Source: Lysobacter_C sp966210725 (GTDB taxonomy: Bacteria; Pseudomonadota; Gammaproteobacteria; Xanthomonadales; Xanthomonadaceae). Taken from it: 64,000 nucleotides of DNA. Position numbers and translations under genes: made by a program. The DNA lies in assembly GCA_966210725.1 (NCBI GenBank), contig CBIHLN010000003.1, forward strand, positions 1-64,000, given 5' to 3'. Each line of letters begins with the position of its first letter. Position 1 is the first letter of the stretch. The notes beneath the pieces are model-generated. The model did not search any database and was not told the origin of the DNA. It saw only the letters and a list, made by a program, of their open reading frames with translations. This document shows, piece by piece, positions 37,077 through 46,433 of this stretch.

Positions 37077-38501
37077 ATGAATGCACGACCGGGACTTAGG
37101 GGCGAATACCGCGGCGACAAGCGCTTCGAAACCCGTGCCGAGCAGCGCGTGGACCAGTTGCGCGTGCCGCCGCAGTCGGTGGAAGCCGAGCAGGCCGTGC
37201 TGGGCGGGTTGATGCTGGCGCCCGACGCGTACGACCGCGTCGCCGACCAGCTCAACGACCAGGACTTCTACCGCCGCGACCACCAGCTGATCTTCCGCGC
37301 CATCCGCGAGCTGGCCGAGAAGGGCAAGCCGTTCGATGCGGTGACGCTGGGCGAATGGTTCGAGTCCATGGGCCAGTCCGAACTGGTCGCCGGCGGCGCG
37401 TATTTGATCGAACTGGCCAGCACCACGCCATCGGCGGCCAACATCGTCGCCTACGCCGAAATCGTCCGCGACAAGGCCGTGCTGCGGCAGCTGATCGAAG
37501 TCGGCACGACCATCGTCAACGACGGCTTCCAGCCCGACGGGCGCGAGAGCACCGAGATCCTCGCCAGCGCCGAGCAGCAGGTGTTCGCCATCGCCGAGGC
37601 CGGCGCCAAGGGCAAGACCGACTTCACCGCCATGAACAAGGCGCTGTCGGAAGCCTTCGACGTGCTGCAGACGCGTTACGCCGCCGGTGGCAGCGTGACC
37701 GGCCTGCCGACGGGCTACACCGAGTTCGACGAGATGACCGCCGGCCTGCAGCCGACCGACCTGCTGATCCTGGCGGCGCGTCCGGCGATGGGAAAGACGA
37801 CGTTCGCGCTCAACATCGCCGAGCATGCGGCCATCCGCACCAAGAAGGCGGTGGCGGTGTTCTCGATGGAAATGTCGGCCAGCCAGCTGGCCCTTCGACT
37901 GATTTCATCCAATGGCCGCGTCAACGCCCAGCGCCTGCGCAGCGGCCAGCTCGAGGACGAGGACTGGAGCCGCGTCACCAGCGCAATCCGGATGCTGAAG
38001 GAAGCCAAGATCTTCATCGACGACACCCCGGGCCTGTCGCCCGAGGCGCTGCGCGCCAAGGCCCGTCGCCTCAAGCGCGAGCACGACCTGGGCCTGGTGG
38101 TGATCGACTACCTGCAGCTGATGTCGGTGCCCGGCAACAACGAGAACCGCGCCACCGAGATCTCCGAGATCTCCCGCGGCCTGAAGCACCTGGCCAAGGA
38201 ACTCAACGTGCCGGTGATCGCGCTGTCGCAGCTCAACCGTTCGCTGGAAACACGCGCCGACAAGCGCCCGGTGATGGCCGACCTGCGCGAGTCCGGCGCC
38301 ATCGAGCAGGACGCGGACGTGATCGTCTTCATCTACCGCGACGACTATTACAACAAGGAAAACTCCCCGGACAAGGGGCTGGCCGAGATCATCATCGGCA
38401 AGCAGCGAAACGGCCCGACGGGTTCGGTGAAGCTGAAGTTCTTCGGCGAGTACACCCGTTTCGACAACCTCAGCCACGACGCGGTGGGCAGCTTCGAGTA
38501 A
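37077..38501 (+). CDS. dnaB: DnaB, replicative DNA helicase
   Basis: This hexameric 5'-3' helicase works at the replication fork. It is 474 aa with an N-terminal helical domain starting V-P-P-Q-S-V-E-A-E-Q-A-V-L-G-G, the DnaG-contacting linker, and a RecA-type motor with Walker A A-R-P-A-M-G-K-T near 237, Walker B L-V-V-I-D-Y-L-Q-L-M near 344, and the DNA-binding L-S-Q-L-N-R-S-L-E near 384. No intein is present, although dnaB is a common intein site. It is followed 43 bases later by alr, a common gammaproteobacterial pairing. Confidence 0.98.
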   Translation: MNARPGLRGEYRGDKRFETRAEQRVDQLRVPPQSVEAEQAVLGGLMLAPDAYDRVADQLNDQDFYRRDHQLIFRAIRELAEKGKPFDAVTLGEWFESMGQSELVAGGAYLIELASTTPSAANIVAYAEIVRDKAVLRQLIEVGTTIVNDGFQPDGRESTEILASAEQQVFAIAEAGAKGKTDFTAMNKALSEAFDVLQTRYAAGGSVTGLPTGYTEFDEMTAGLQPTDLLILAARPAMGKTTFALNIAEHAAIRTKKAVAVFSMEMSASQLALRLISSNGRVNAQRLRSGQLEDEDWSRVTSAIRMLKEAKIFIDDTPGLSPEALRAKARRLKREHDLGLVVIDYLQLMSVPGNNENRATEISEISRGLKHLAKELNVPVIALSQLNRSLETRADKRPVMADLRESGAIEQDADVIVFIYRDDYYNKENSPDKGLAEIIIGKQRNGPTGSVKLKFFGEYTRFDNLSHDAVGSFE

Positions 38502-38544
38502 TGCGCGCGGCGCGCGTGCGCCGCTGCCCTGCTAACGTTTCCCG

Positions 38545-39633
38545 ATGGCCCGACCCACCTCCGCCACCATCCACACCGACGCGCTGCGCCACAACCTGGG
38601 CCAGTTGCGCGCCCGCGCGTCCGGCAGCCGGGTGATGGCGGTGGTCAAGGCCGACGGCTACGGCCATGGCCTGGAGCGCGTGGCGCGGGCGTTGGGCGCC
38701 GCCGATGCCTTCGGCGTGGCCGCACTGTCGGACGCCGAGCGCCTGCGTGCCGCCGGCCTGTCCCAACCCATCGTGCTGCTGTCGGGCATCAACGAGCCCG
38801 ACGACATCGCCCGCGTGCGCGAACTGGGCGTGGAGTCCGTCGTTCACCATCACAGCCAGCTGGAGATGCTCGAACAGGCGCCGATGGGCGCACCGGTGCG
38901 GTGCTGGCTCAAGGTCGACTCGGGCATGCACCGGCTGGGATTCGCGCCCGACACGGTGCGCGAGGCGCATGCGCGGCTGCAGGCGGCGCAGGCCGTCGCC
39001 GGCGACATCGTGCTGATGAACCACTTCGCCAGCTCCGACGAGTTCGACGGCGACAACGGGGCCGGGCGGCAGACCCGCGAGCAGCTGCGGATATTCGCCG
39101 AAGCCACCGCCGGCTTGCCCGGCGCCCGCTCGCTGGCCAACTCCGCCGGCGTGCTGGGCTGGCCGCAGGCGCATGCGGATTGGATCCGTCCGGGTGGGGC
39201 GCTGTACGGCATGTCGGTGGTCGCCGGCACGACGGGGGCGGACTTCGGCCTGCGCCCGGCGATGACGTTGGCCACCCGGCTGATCGCCATCAACCCGGTG
39301 CGCCGGGGCGAGCACGTCGGGTATTCGGCGACGTGGATGTGCCCGGAGGACATGCCGGTGGGCGTGGCGGCGATCGGCTATGGCGACGGCTATCCGCGGG
39401 CGGCGCCGTCGGGCACGCCGGTGCGGGTCAATGGCCAGCCGGCGCAGGTGATCGGGCGGGTCTCGATGGACCTGATGGCGGTCGACCTGCGCGGCGTGGA
39501 TGCGCGCGTGGGCGATCCGGTCGTCCTGTGGGGCCCGGAGTTGCCGGTCGAGCGCATTGCCGAAGGCGCCGGCACCATCGCCTACGAGCTGACCTGTTCG
39601 ATCACCCGGCGGGTGCGGTTCGTCGAGCAGTAG
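38545..39633 (+). CDS. alr: Alr, alanine racemase
   Basis: This PLP enzyme makes D-alanine for peptidoglycan. It is 362 aa with the PLP lysine K35 in V-V-K-A-D-G-Y-G-H-G and the opposite catalytic base Y260 in G-Y-S-A-T-W. A TIM-barrel N-half and a C-terminal beta domain (V-S-M-D-L-M-A-V-D) are present. The ald gene in this window also acts on alanine but is not linked. Confidence 0.97.
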   Translation: MARPTSATIHTDALRHNLGQLRARASGSRVMAVVKADGYGHGLERVARALGAADAFGVAALSDAERLRAAGLSQPIVLLSGINEPDDIARVRELGVESVVHHHSQLEMLEQAPMGAPVRCWLKVDSGMHRLGFAPDTVREAHARLQAAQAVAGDIVLMNHFASSDEFDGDNGAGRQTREQLRIFAEATAGLPGARSLANSAGVLGWPQAHADWIRPGGALYGMSVVAGTTGADFGLRPAMTLATRLIAINPVRRGEHVGYSATWMCPEDMPVGVAAIGYGDGYPRAAPSGTPVRVNGQPAQVIGRVSMDLMAVDLRGVDARVGDPVVLWGPELPVERIAEGAGTIAYELTCSITRRVRFVEQ

Positions 39634-39644
39634 CGAGCGCCGCG

Positions 39645-39669
39645 CGGCCCCGGCTGATGAACGGGGCCG
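39645..39669 (+). terminator. Possible terminator after alr
   Basis: Stem CGGCCCCG/CGGGGCCG with a 9-base loop, 11 bases after the alr stop. It is followed by TTGC and an A run rather than T residues, so it is weak as a rho-independent terminator. Confidence 0.4.
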
Positions 39670-39724
39670 TTGCAAAAAAAATCGGCTGAATGCGGCCCGG
39701 CATCTCGCCCCATGCGACGCGAGG

Positions 39725-39740
39725 GTGTACAAATGTACAC
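39725..39740. promoter_or_regulatory. LexA2-type operator of the mutasome cassette
   Basis: GTGTACAAATGTACAC is a palindrome with 7-bp arms GTGTACA/TGTACAC around AA. It ends 3 bases before the lexA2 ATG, where bound repressor would also block the ribosome site. It differs from the E. coli box CTG-N10-CAG but contains the GTAC core described for LexA2 proteins. Confidence 0.7.
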
Positions 39741-39743
39741 CTG

Positions 39744-40373
39744 ATGAGCGACTCCGATTTCCCGTCCCCCGATGCCCTGTCGTCCCAGCGCGCCGCCGTG
39801 CTGGCGTTCCTGCGCCGCGAGCTCGCGGCCGGGCGTGCGCCCAGCCTGGCGGAGGTCGCCGAGGCCTTTGGTTTTGCGTCCCGCAATGCCGCGCAGAAGC
39901 ACGTGCAGGCGCTGGTCGGGCAGGGCCTGCTGGAGCAGGTGCCGGGCCGCAAGCGCGGCCTGCGCCTGCCCGAGGGCCACGCCGACCTGCTGCCGTTGCC
40001 GGTGCTGGGCCGGGTGGCGGCCGGCGTGCCGATCGGTGCCGACATCGGCTTGGACCAGCAGCTGTGGCTGGACCGCCGGCTGTTTTCGCCGGTGCCGGAC
40101 TACCTGCTGAAGGTGCAGGGCGACTCGATGATCGACGACGGCATCCTCGACGGCGACCTGGTGGGCGTGCACCGCACGCCCGACGCGCGCGACGGCCAGA
40201 CCGTGGTGGCGCGCATCGACGGCGAACTCACCATCAAGCGCCTGCGCCGCGAACGCCGGCGCCTGCGGCTGCGGCTGATGCCGCGCAACCCGGCGCACGC
40301 ACCCATCGAGGTGGAGCCCGGGCAGGACTTCGCCATCGAGGGCGTGTACTGCGGCCTGGTACGGCGGGGCTGA
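39744..40373 (+). CDS. lexA2: LexA2, second LexA-type SOS repressor
   Basis: This is a 209-aa repressor. The N-terminal winged helix (about 10-68) has the LexA-like recognition region S-L-A-E-V-A-E-A-F-G-F-A-S-R-N-A-A-Q-K-H. The cleavage site A93-G94 lies in R-V-A-A-G-V-P, and the S24 peptidase dyad is S128 (G-D-S-M) and K165 (T-I-K-R). RecA filaments trigger self-cleavage in this family. Its place at the head of imuA-imuB-dnaE2 is diagnostic for the LexA2 branch. The ATG at 39744 was chosen because it follows the operator directly; an upstream in-frame start would run through the operator. Confidence 0.92.
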   Translation: MSDSDFPSPDALSSQRAAVLAFLRRELAAGRAPSLAEVAEAFGFASRNAAQKHVQALVGQGLLEQVPGRKRGLRLPEGHADLLPLPVLGRVAAGVPIGADIGLDQQLWLDRRLFSPVPDYLLKVQGDSMIDDGILDGDLVGVHRTPDARDGQTVVARIDGELTIKRLRRERRRLRLRLMPRNPAHAPIEVEPGQDFAIEGVYCGLVRRG

Positions 40374-40374
40374 C

Positions 40375-41025
40375 ATGGGCGCGGTGGTGGCCCTCGACAC
40401 GCTGCTGGCCAAGCGCACGCTCTGGCACGCCGGGCGCGGCACCGCCCCGGATGCGGCCGGTGAACCCACCGGACACGACGCACTGGATGCGCTGCTGCCG
40501 CGGCAGGGCTGGCCGCGTGGAGCGCTGACCGAACTGCTGCTGCCGGCCGACGGCATCGGCGAGTTGTCGCTGCTGGCTCCGACGCTGTCCCGGCTGACCC
40601 GTGCCGGTGGCACGGTGGCGGTCATCGCGCCCCCGTACATCCCGTATGCGCCGGCATGGCAGGCGGCCGGGGTCGACCTGGCCCTGCTTGAGATCGTCGA
40701 CGCCGCGCCGCGCGATGCGCTGTGGGCGTTCGAGCAGTGCCTGCGCAGTGGCGCCTGTTCGGCGGTGCTGGGCTGGCCGGCCCAGGCCGACGGGCCGTCG
40801 CTGCGGCGCCTGCAGGTGGCGGCCGACAGTGGCGACTGCCTGGGCTTCGCGCTGCGCGACCGCCGGCATGCCGCCAACCCGTCACCGGCCGCGCTGCGGC
40901 TGGAAGCGGTGCGCGAGGACGCCGGCCACGCCGCATGGCGGGTGCTGAAGTGCCGGGGCGGTCCGGCGCCGGCGCAGGCCTTCATCCCGGAACCGGATGC
41001 CGCCCTGCGGCCCGCGGCCCGTTGA
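40375..41025 (+). CDS. imuA: ImuA, RecA/SulA-like mutasome component
   Basis: This is a 216-aa RecA-superfamily protein of the SOS mutagenesis cassette, translated one base after lexA2. The short N-terminus and the W-P-R-G-A-L-T-E-L-L-L-P (about 47-58) and P-Y-I-P-Y-A-P-A-W (about 84-92) blocks are typical of the proteobacterial ImuA/SulA-like family. A classical Walker A is lacking (here L-L-P-A-D-G-I-G-E-L). It is thought to support ImuB and DnaE2 in lesion bypass. Confidence 0.9.
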   Translation: MGAVVALDTLLAKRTLWHAGRGTAPDAAGEPTGHDALDALLPRQGWPRGALTELLLPADGIGELSLLAPTLSRLTRAGGTVAVIAPPYIPYAPAWQAAGVDLALLEIVDAAPRDALWAFEQCLRSGACSAVLGWPAQADGPSLRRLQVAADSGDCLGFALRDRRHAANPSPAALRLEAVREDAGHAAWRVLKCRGGPAPAQAFIPEPDAALRPAAR

Positions 41026-41034
41026 GGCGCGCGC

Positions 41035-42465
41035 ATGCTCTGGGCCTGTGTACTGCTGCCGCAGCTGGCGCTGGACGCCGTCCTCCGCCGCCTGCCTGAC
41101 CCCGACGCCCCGCTGGCGCTGGTCGCCGGCCCGGCGCAGCTGCGTACGCTGCAGGCGGTCAACACCAGCGCCGCCGAAGCCGGGTTGCGGCCGGGCATGC
41201 GGCTGACGGCGGCACACGCGTTGCTGCCGGAGGTCGCCCTGGTCGAATACGACCCCGCCGCCGAGGCCCGCTGCCAGCGCTTCCTGGCTGCGTGGGCCTA
41301 CCGCTACAGCTCGCTGGTCAGCGTGCAGTGGCCCGGTTGCATCCTGCTGGAGGTGCGTGCCAGCTTCCGCCTGCTGGGGCCGTGGCCACGGATCGAGGCG
41401 CGGCTGCGCGAAGACCTCGTCGCGCTCGGTTTCTCCCACCGCATCGCACTGGCGCCCACCCCGCGTGCCGCGCACGTGTTCGCCGGCCTGCGCGACGGCC
41501 TGGCGGTGCCCAATCCCATGGCGATGGCGGAGGCGCTGGACCGGGTGCCGGTCCGTCGCGCGCGCCTGGACGGGGAGGCCGGCGAGCGCCTGAAGCGCAT
41601 GGGCATCCGCCACCTGCGCCAGGTGCGCACGCTGCCCCGCGACCCCGTGCGCCGCCGCTTCGGCCTGCCGGTGCTGGACCACTTGGACCGCCTCTACGGC
41701 CAGGCCGACGACCCGCTGGTGTACTACGCGCCGCCGGACCACTTCGATGCCCGGGTGGAACTGGGCTACGAGGTCGAGAACCACACCGCGCTGCTGTTCC
41801 CGTTGCGGCGCCTGGTGGGCGACCTGTGCACGTACCTGTCGGTGCGCGACGGCGGGGTGCAGCGCTTCGTGCTGCGGCTGGAGCACGAGGCTGGACACAC
41901 CGATGTCCCGGTCGGCCTGCTGGCGGCCGAGCGCGAGCCGGCGATGCTGTTCGAACTGACCCGCAACCGCCTGGAGCGCGTGCAACTGGACAAGCCGGTG
42001 GTGGCGGTGCGGCTGCTGGCGCGCGAGTTGCCACCGTTCGTGCCGGCCTCGCGTGACCTGTTCGATGCCCGCCAGCAGCAGCAACTGCCCTGGCCGCAGC
42101 TGCGCGAGCGCCTGCGCGCGCGCCTGGGCGACGACGCCGTGCACCGCGTGGCGCCGGCCGGCGATCCGCGTCCTGAACGTGCCTGGCGCCGCGTGCAGGG
42201 CGATGGCGAGGGCAGGAGTGGCCGCATCGCGCAGGCCCCGGTGCGGCCACCCCGACCCACGTGGTTGTTGCCGCAGCCGATCCCCCTGCGCGACGTCCAC
42301 CCCCGCATCGTGTCCGGCCCGGAGCGGCTGGAAAGCGGCTGGTGGGACGGCGGCGACGTGCGCCGCGACTACTACGTGCTGGAAACCTCGAGCGGCCAGC
42401 GGGCCTGGGCGTTCGCGCCACCGGGTGAGCAGGGCGGCTGGATGCTGCACGGGTGGTTCGCATGA
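41035..42465 (+). CDS. imuB: ImuB, catalytically dead Y-family polymerase homologue
   Basis: This is 476 aa with a Y-family (UmuC/DinB) architecture. The N-terminal catalytic Asp region reads L-W-A-C-V-L-L-P, and the later D-E pair reads L-L-E-V-R-A-S-F, so the metal-binding acidic residues of active polymerases are missing, as is known for ImuB. ImuB bridges DnaE2 to the beta clamp. The C-terminal part has the little-finger-like and P-R-P-T-W-L-L-P segments. It follows imuA by 9 bases and overlaps dnaE2 by ATGA. Confidence 0.94.
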   Translation: MLWACVLLPQLALDAVLRRLPDPDAPLALVAGPAQLRTLQAVNTSAAEAGLRPGMRLTAAHALLPEVALVEYDPAAEARCQRFLAAWAYRYSSLVSVQWPGCILLEVRASFRLLGPWPRIEARLREDLVALGFSHRIALAPTPRAAHVFAGLRDGLAVPNPMAMAEALDRVPVRRARLDGEAGERLKRMGIRHLRQVRTLPRDPVRRRFGLPVLDHLDRLYGQADDPLVYYAPPDHFDARVELGYEVENHTALLFPLRRLVGDLCTYLSVRDGGVQRFVLRLEHEAGHTDVPVGLLAAEREPAMLFELTRNRLERVQLDKPVVAVRLLARELPPFVPASRDLFDARQQQQLPWPQLRERLRARLGDDAVHRVAPAGDPRPERAWRRVQGDGEGRSGRIAQAPVRPPRPTWLLPQPIPLRDVHPRIVSGPERLESGWWDGGDVRRDYYVLETSSGQRAWAFAPPGEQGGWMLHGWFA

Positions 42466-45400
42466 GCTGGGACGATGCCGTGGACGGTGTCGACCGCGAC
42501 ACGCCCGGCGGCCGCCCGCCGCGCGCGTGGGATGTCGCGCAGCGGCTGCGCCGCCATGCCGCGGCCAACGACGATGGCCCCCAGGAGGATGCGTGGCCGG
42601 CCTATGCGGAACTGCATTGCCTGTCGGACTTCTCCTTCCTGCGGGGCGCGGCCAGTGCCGAGGCGCTGTTCGAGCGCGCGGGCAATCTGGGTTACGAAGC
42701 ACTCGCGATCACCGACGAATGCTCGCTCGCCGGCATCGTGCGGGGCTGGGAGGCTTCACGCGCGACGGGGTTGAAGCTCATCGTCGGCAGTGAATTCACC
42801 CTGGTGTGCGGACTGAAGTGCGTCCTGCTGGTGGAGACCGCCGCCGGTTACACGCGCCTGTGCGAGCTGATCACCACCGCCCGGCGCGCGGTCGACAAGA
42901 AGGGGTATCGGCTCGCGCGGCAGGACGTGGAGCGCATCCTGTCGGATGTCGATCCTGCCGTCTGCGGCCTGTTTGCACTGTGGGTGCCGGCGCGGGAGAT
43001 CGACGACGCGCAGGGGCGCTGGTTGCGTTCGGTGTTCGGCGATCGCGCACACCTGGCGGTCGAACTGCACCGCGAGCAGGACGATGCGGCGCGACTGGCG
43101 CACCTGCTCGAACGCGCCGCACGACTGGGCATGGTGCCGGTGGCGGCCGGCGACGTGCATATGGACGTGCGCCGCCGACGGGCGCTGCAGGACACGATGA
43201 CGGCGATCCGCCATGTCGTGCCGCTGGCCGAATGCGGCGAGCACCTGTTCCGCAACGGGGAGCGCCACCTGCGCACCCGGCGGGCGCTGGGCAACATCTA
43301 TCCGCGCGACCTGATCGACGCCACGGTGGATCTGGCGCGGCGTTGCCGGTTCGACCTCAAGCGGGATATCCACTACCGGTATCCGGCCGAGCTGGTGCCG
43401 CCGGGACACACGCCGACCACGTGGCTGCGCGAACTCACGCAGCGGGGCATGCGCGAGCGCTGGCCGGACGGTGCGCCTGGTTCGGTGGTCGCGCAGATCG
43501 ACGGTGAGCTGGCGCTGATCGAGACGCTGAAGTACGAGGCGTTCTTCCTGACGGTGGAGGACATCGTCCGTTTCGCCAAGGAGCGGAACATCCTGTGCCA
43601 GGGGCGCGGATCGTCGGCGAATTCGGCCGTGTGCTTCGCGCTGGGCATCACCGTGGTCAATCCGACCGAAAGCCGCCTGCTGATGGCGCGCTTCCTGTCC
43701 GAGGAGCGCGACGAACCACCCGATATCGACGTCGACTTCGAGCACGAGCGTCGCGAAGAGGTGTTGCAGTACGTCTACGGCAAGTACGGCCGCCACCGGG
43801 CCGCGCTGGCCGCCACCGTCATCCGTTACCGCGGCAAGAGCGCGGTACGCGACGTGGCCAAGGCCTTCGGCCTGCCACCCGACCAGATCGCACTGCTGGC
43901 CGAGTGCTACGGCTGGGGCAATGGCGAGGCGCCGATGGAGCAGCGCCTGCGCGAGGCGGGTTTCGATCCCGAAAACCCGCTGATCCGACGCGTGCTGGCG
44001 GTGACCGACCAGCTGCGCGACCACCCGCGCCATCTGTCGCAGCACGTGGGCGGCTTCGTGATCGGCGATGCGCCGCTGTCGACGGTGGTGCCGGTGGAGA
44101 ACGCCTCGATGGACGAGCGCACCATCATCCAGTGGGACAAGGACGACCTGGAGACGATGCAGCTGCTCAAGGTCGACTGCCTGGCGCTGGGCATGCTGAC
44201 CTGCATCAGGAAAGCGGTGGAGCTGGTGGAGAAGCACCGCGGCTTCAGGCTGGATCTCGCCCGGCTGCCGAACGACGACGCAAGGACCTTCGAGATGATC
44301 CAGGCCGCCGACACCGTCGGCGTGTTCCAGATCGAGTCGCGCGCGCAGATGAGCATGCTGCCGCGCTTGAAGCCCCGGGAGTACTACGACCTGGTGGTCG
44401 AGGTGGCGATCGTGCGCCCCGGCCCGATCCAGGGCGGCATGGTCCATCCCTACCTGCGCCGCCGGCAGGGGAAAGACCGGGTGACGTATCCCTCCGAGGG
44501 CGTGAAGGAGATCCTCGGCAAGACGCTGGGTATCCCGCTGTTCCAGGAGCAGGTGATGGAACTGGTGATCCACGCCGGTTATTCGCCCTCGCAGGCCGAT
44601 GGCCTGCGCCGTTCGATGGCGGCCTGGAAGCGGGGCGGCGACATGGAGCCGCATCGCCTGCGGATCCGCGAGCTGATGGAAAAGAAAGGCTACTCGTCGG
44701 AGTTCATCGACCAGATCTTCGAGCAGATCAAGGGCTTCGGCTCCTACGGCTTCCCCCAGAGTCATGCGGCTTCGTTCGCCAAGCTGGTCTACATCAGCTG
44801 CTGGCTGAAGCGGCACGAACCGGCCGCCTTCGCCTGCGCGCTGCTCAATGCACAGCCGATGGGGTTCTACTCGCCCAGCCAGATCGTGCAGGACGCACGC
44901 CGCGGGCAGGGCGGTCGGGTGTCCGTCGAGGTCCGGCCGGTCGACGTCACGGTCAGCGACTGGGACAACACGCTGGAAGGCGGCCATGTGCGACGGGGTG
45001 TCGACGATGGTGGGCAGGCGGCGCTGCGGCTCGGCTTCCGGCAGGTGGCCGGGCTGCCGGAAGCGGCGGCGCGCGCCATCGTGGCGGCGCGCGCGCAGCG
45101 CCCGTTCACCGATGTACGCGACCTGTGCCTGCGCGCGAATCTGGACGAGAAGGCCCGCCACGCGTTGGCCGAGGCGGGCGCGCTGCAGACGCTGGCCGGG
45201 CATCGCCATGCCGCACGCTGGGCGGTGGCCGGCATCGAGCGGCAGCGCCCGTTGCTGCCCGGCAGCCCGGACGAGGACGCGATCGTCCTGCCCGCGCCGA
45301 CGGTGGGCGAGGACGTGACGTCGGATTACCGGATGACCGGACTGACGCTGGGTGAGCATCCACTGTCGCTGCTGCGCGAACGTCTGCAACGGCAGCGCGT

Positions 45401-45719
45401 GGTCGACTCGAAGCAACTGCGCCGGTTGCCCCACGGACGTGGTGCGTTCGCGGCCGGCATCGTCACCCAGCGGCAACGGCCGGCCACCGCCAAGGGCACG
45501 ATTTTCGTGACGCTGGAGGACGAGCACGGCATGGTCAATGTGGTGGTGTGGTCGCACGTGGCATTGCGCGACCGCAAGGCGCTGCTCGGCGCGCGGTTGA
45601 TGGCCGTGCGGGGCCGTTGGGAACAGGCGGACGGCGTCTCCCACCTGATCGCACGCCGGCTGGAGGATTTCAGCCATCTGCTGGGCGCGATCCAGCCCGG
45701 TTCCCGCGACTTCCACTGA
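42462..45719 (+). CDS. dnaE2: DnaE2 (ImuC), error-prone DNA polymerase III alpha homologue
   Basis: This C-family polymerase does error-prone lesion bypass. It is 1085 aa, shorter than replicative DnaE. The PHP domain opens Y-A-E-L-H-C-L-S-D-F-S-F-L-R-G near 50. The polymerase core shows G-R-G-S-S-A-N-S-A near 382 and D-I-D-V-D-F-E near 420, the catalytic Asp cluster. G-Y-S-P-S-Q-A-D-G-L-R-R-S and the C-terminal OB fold (T-I-F-V-T-L-E-D-E-H-G) follow. I chose the ATG overlapping the imuB stop over a GTG 9 bases upstream. SOS induction via the lexA2 operator is expected for the whole unit. Confidence 0.97.
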   Translation: MSWDDAVDGVDRDTPGGRPPRAWDVAQRLRRHAAANDDGPQEDAWPAYAELHCLSDFSFLRGAASAEALFERAGNLGYEALAITDECSLAGIVRGWEASRATGLKLIVGSEFTLVCGLKCVLLVETAAGYTRLCELITTARRAVDKKGYRLARQDVERILSDVDPAVCGLFALWVPAREIDDAQGRWLRSVFGDRAHLAVELHREQDDAARLAHLLERAARLGMVPVAAGDVHMDVRRRRALQDTMTAIRHVVPLAECGEHLFRNGERHLRTRRALGNIYPRDLIDATVDLARRCRFDLKRDIHYRYPAELVPPGHTPTTWLRELTQRGMRERWPDGAPGSVVAQIDGELALIETLKYEAFFLTVEDIVRFAKERNILCQGRGSSANSAVCFALGITVVNPTESRLLMARFLSEERDEPPDIDVDFEHERREEVLQYVYGKYGRHRAALAATVIRYRGKSAVRDVAKAFGLPPDQIALLAECYGWGNGEAPMEQRLREAGFDPENPLIRRVLAVTDQLRDHPRHLSQHVGGFVIGDAPLSTVVPVENASMDERTIIQWDKDDLETMQLLKVDCLALGMLTCIRKAVELVEKHRGFRLDLARLPNDDARTFEMIQAADTVGVFQIESRAQMSMLPRLKPREYYDLVVEVAIVRPGPIQGGMVHPYLRRRQGKDRVTYPSEGVKEILGKTLGIPLFQEQVMELVIHAGYSPSQADGLRRSMAAWKRGGDMEPHRLRIRELMEKKGYSSEFIDQIFEQIKGFGSYGFPQSHAASFAKLVYISCWLKRHEPAAFACALLNAQPMGFYSPSQIVQDARRGQGGRVSVEVRPVDVTVSDWDNTLEGGHVRRGVDDGGQAALRLGFRQVAGLPEAAARAIVAARAQRPFTDVRDLCLRANLDEKARHALAEAGALQTLAGHRHAARWAVAGIERQRPLLPGSPDEDAIVLPAPTVGEDVTSDYRMTGLTLGEHPLSLLRERLQRQRVVDSKQLRRLPHGRGAFAAGIVTQRQRPATAKGTIFVTLEDEHGMVNVVVWSHVALRDRKALLGARLMAVRGRWEQADGVSHLIARRLEDFSHLLGAIQPGSRDFH

Positions 45720-45725
45720 GCCGGC

Positions 45726-46328
45726 ATGCACGCGCTGACGGCCCTCACCGACGACCTCTTCGCTCCAGCGATGCACCAGCTGGTGGATGACGGCCAGGGC
45801 GGCATCCGCTACTGGCCGGCCGCTATCGATCCCGACACCGCCCGGCACTGGTTCGATGTCCTGCGCGAGGGCGCCGCATGGACGCATCTGCAGCGGCCGA
45901 TGTACGACCGCATCGTCGACGTGCCACGGCTGCTGGCGAACTACGCCGTCGACCGCCTCCCGGCCGACCTGCCGCTGGCCGGGCTGCTGGCGTGCGTGCA
46001 GGCCCGGGCGCCGGCGCCGTACTCGCGCGTCGGCCTGAATCTCTACCGCGACGGCCATGACAGCGTCGCCATGCACGGCGACAAGCTGCATACGCTGGCC
46101 GAGGGCCATCCGATCACCCTGGTATCCCTGGGCGCGCCCCGGCGGATGCTGATCCGTGCCCGCGACGGCGCGCGCGACACCCTGTCCGTGGACCTGGCGC
46201 CGGGCAGCGTGCTGTCGATGAGCCATGCCTCCCAGACGACCCATGAGCACGGCATCCCCAAGACCCGCCGCCCGCAGGGTGCGCGCATCAGCGTGGTATT
46301 CCGCGTGCGGCCGGTCTCCCACGCCTGA
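45726..46328 (+). CDS. AlkB-like 2-oxoglutarate/Fe(II) dioxygenase
   Basis: This is a 200-aa member of the AlkB family, which removes alkyl groups from DNA bases by oxidation. Iron ligands H116-G-D118 appear in M-H-G-D-K-L, the distal His lies in T-H-E-H-G, and the 2-oxoglutarate/substrate Arg pair lies in G-A-R-I-S-V-V-F-R. P-Y-S-R-V-G-L-N-L-Y-R-D-G is the family block before the first ligand. It starts 6 bases after dnaE2 and probably belongs to the same SOS unit. It could be AlkB proper or an ALKBH2/3-type homologue. Confidence 0.88.
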   Translation: MHALTALTDDLFAPAMHQLVDDGQGGIRYWPAAIDPDTARHWFDVLREGAAWTHLQRPMYDRIVDVPRLLANYAVDRLPADLPLAGLLACVQARAPAPYSRVGLNLYRDGHDSVAMHGDKLHTLAEGHPITLVSLGAPRRMLIRARDGARDTLSVDLAPGSVLSMSHASQTTHEHGIPKTRRPQGARISVVFRVRPVSHA

Positions 46329-46379
46329 CCGGGCTTTCCCGGGCCGCGCCACACTTGGCCCGGCGATGTTCCGCCCACG

Positions 46380-46406
46380 AAAAAGGCCGCCCCCGGAGGT
46401 GCGGCC
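46380..46406 (-). terminator. Rho-independent terminator of ssrA
   Basis: Stem GGCCGC/GCGGCC (46385-46390 with 46401-46406); on the minus strand it is followed by five T residues (46384-46380). It lies 28 bases beyond the mature tmRNA 3' end. Confidence 0.75.
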
Positions 46407-46433
46407 CTTCATCGTGGCCCCAAGGGACCGAAT

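Noticed and set aside
37077..38501. Intein in dnaB
   Set aside because: The helicase motifs are continuous and the length (474 aa) is normal.
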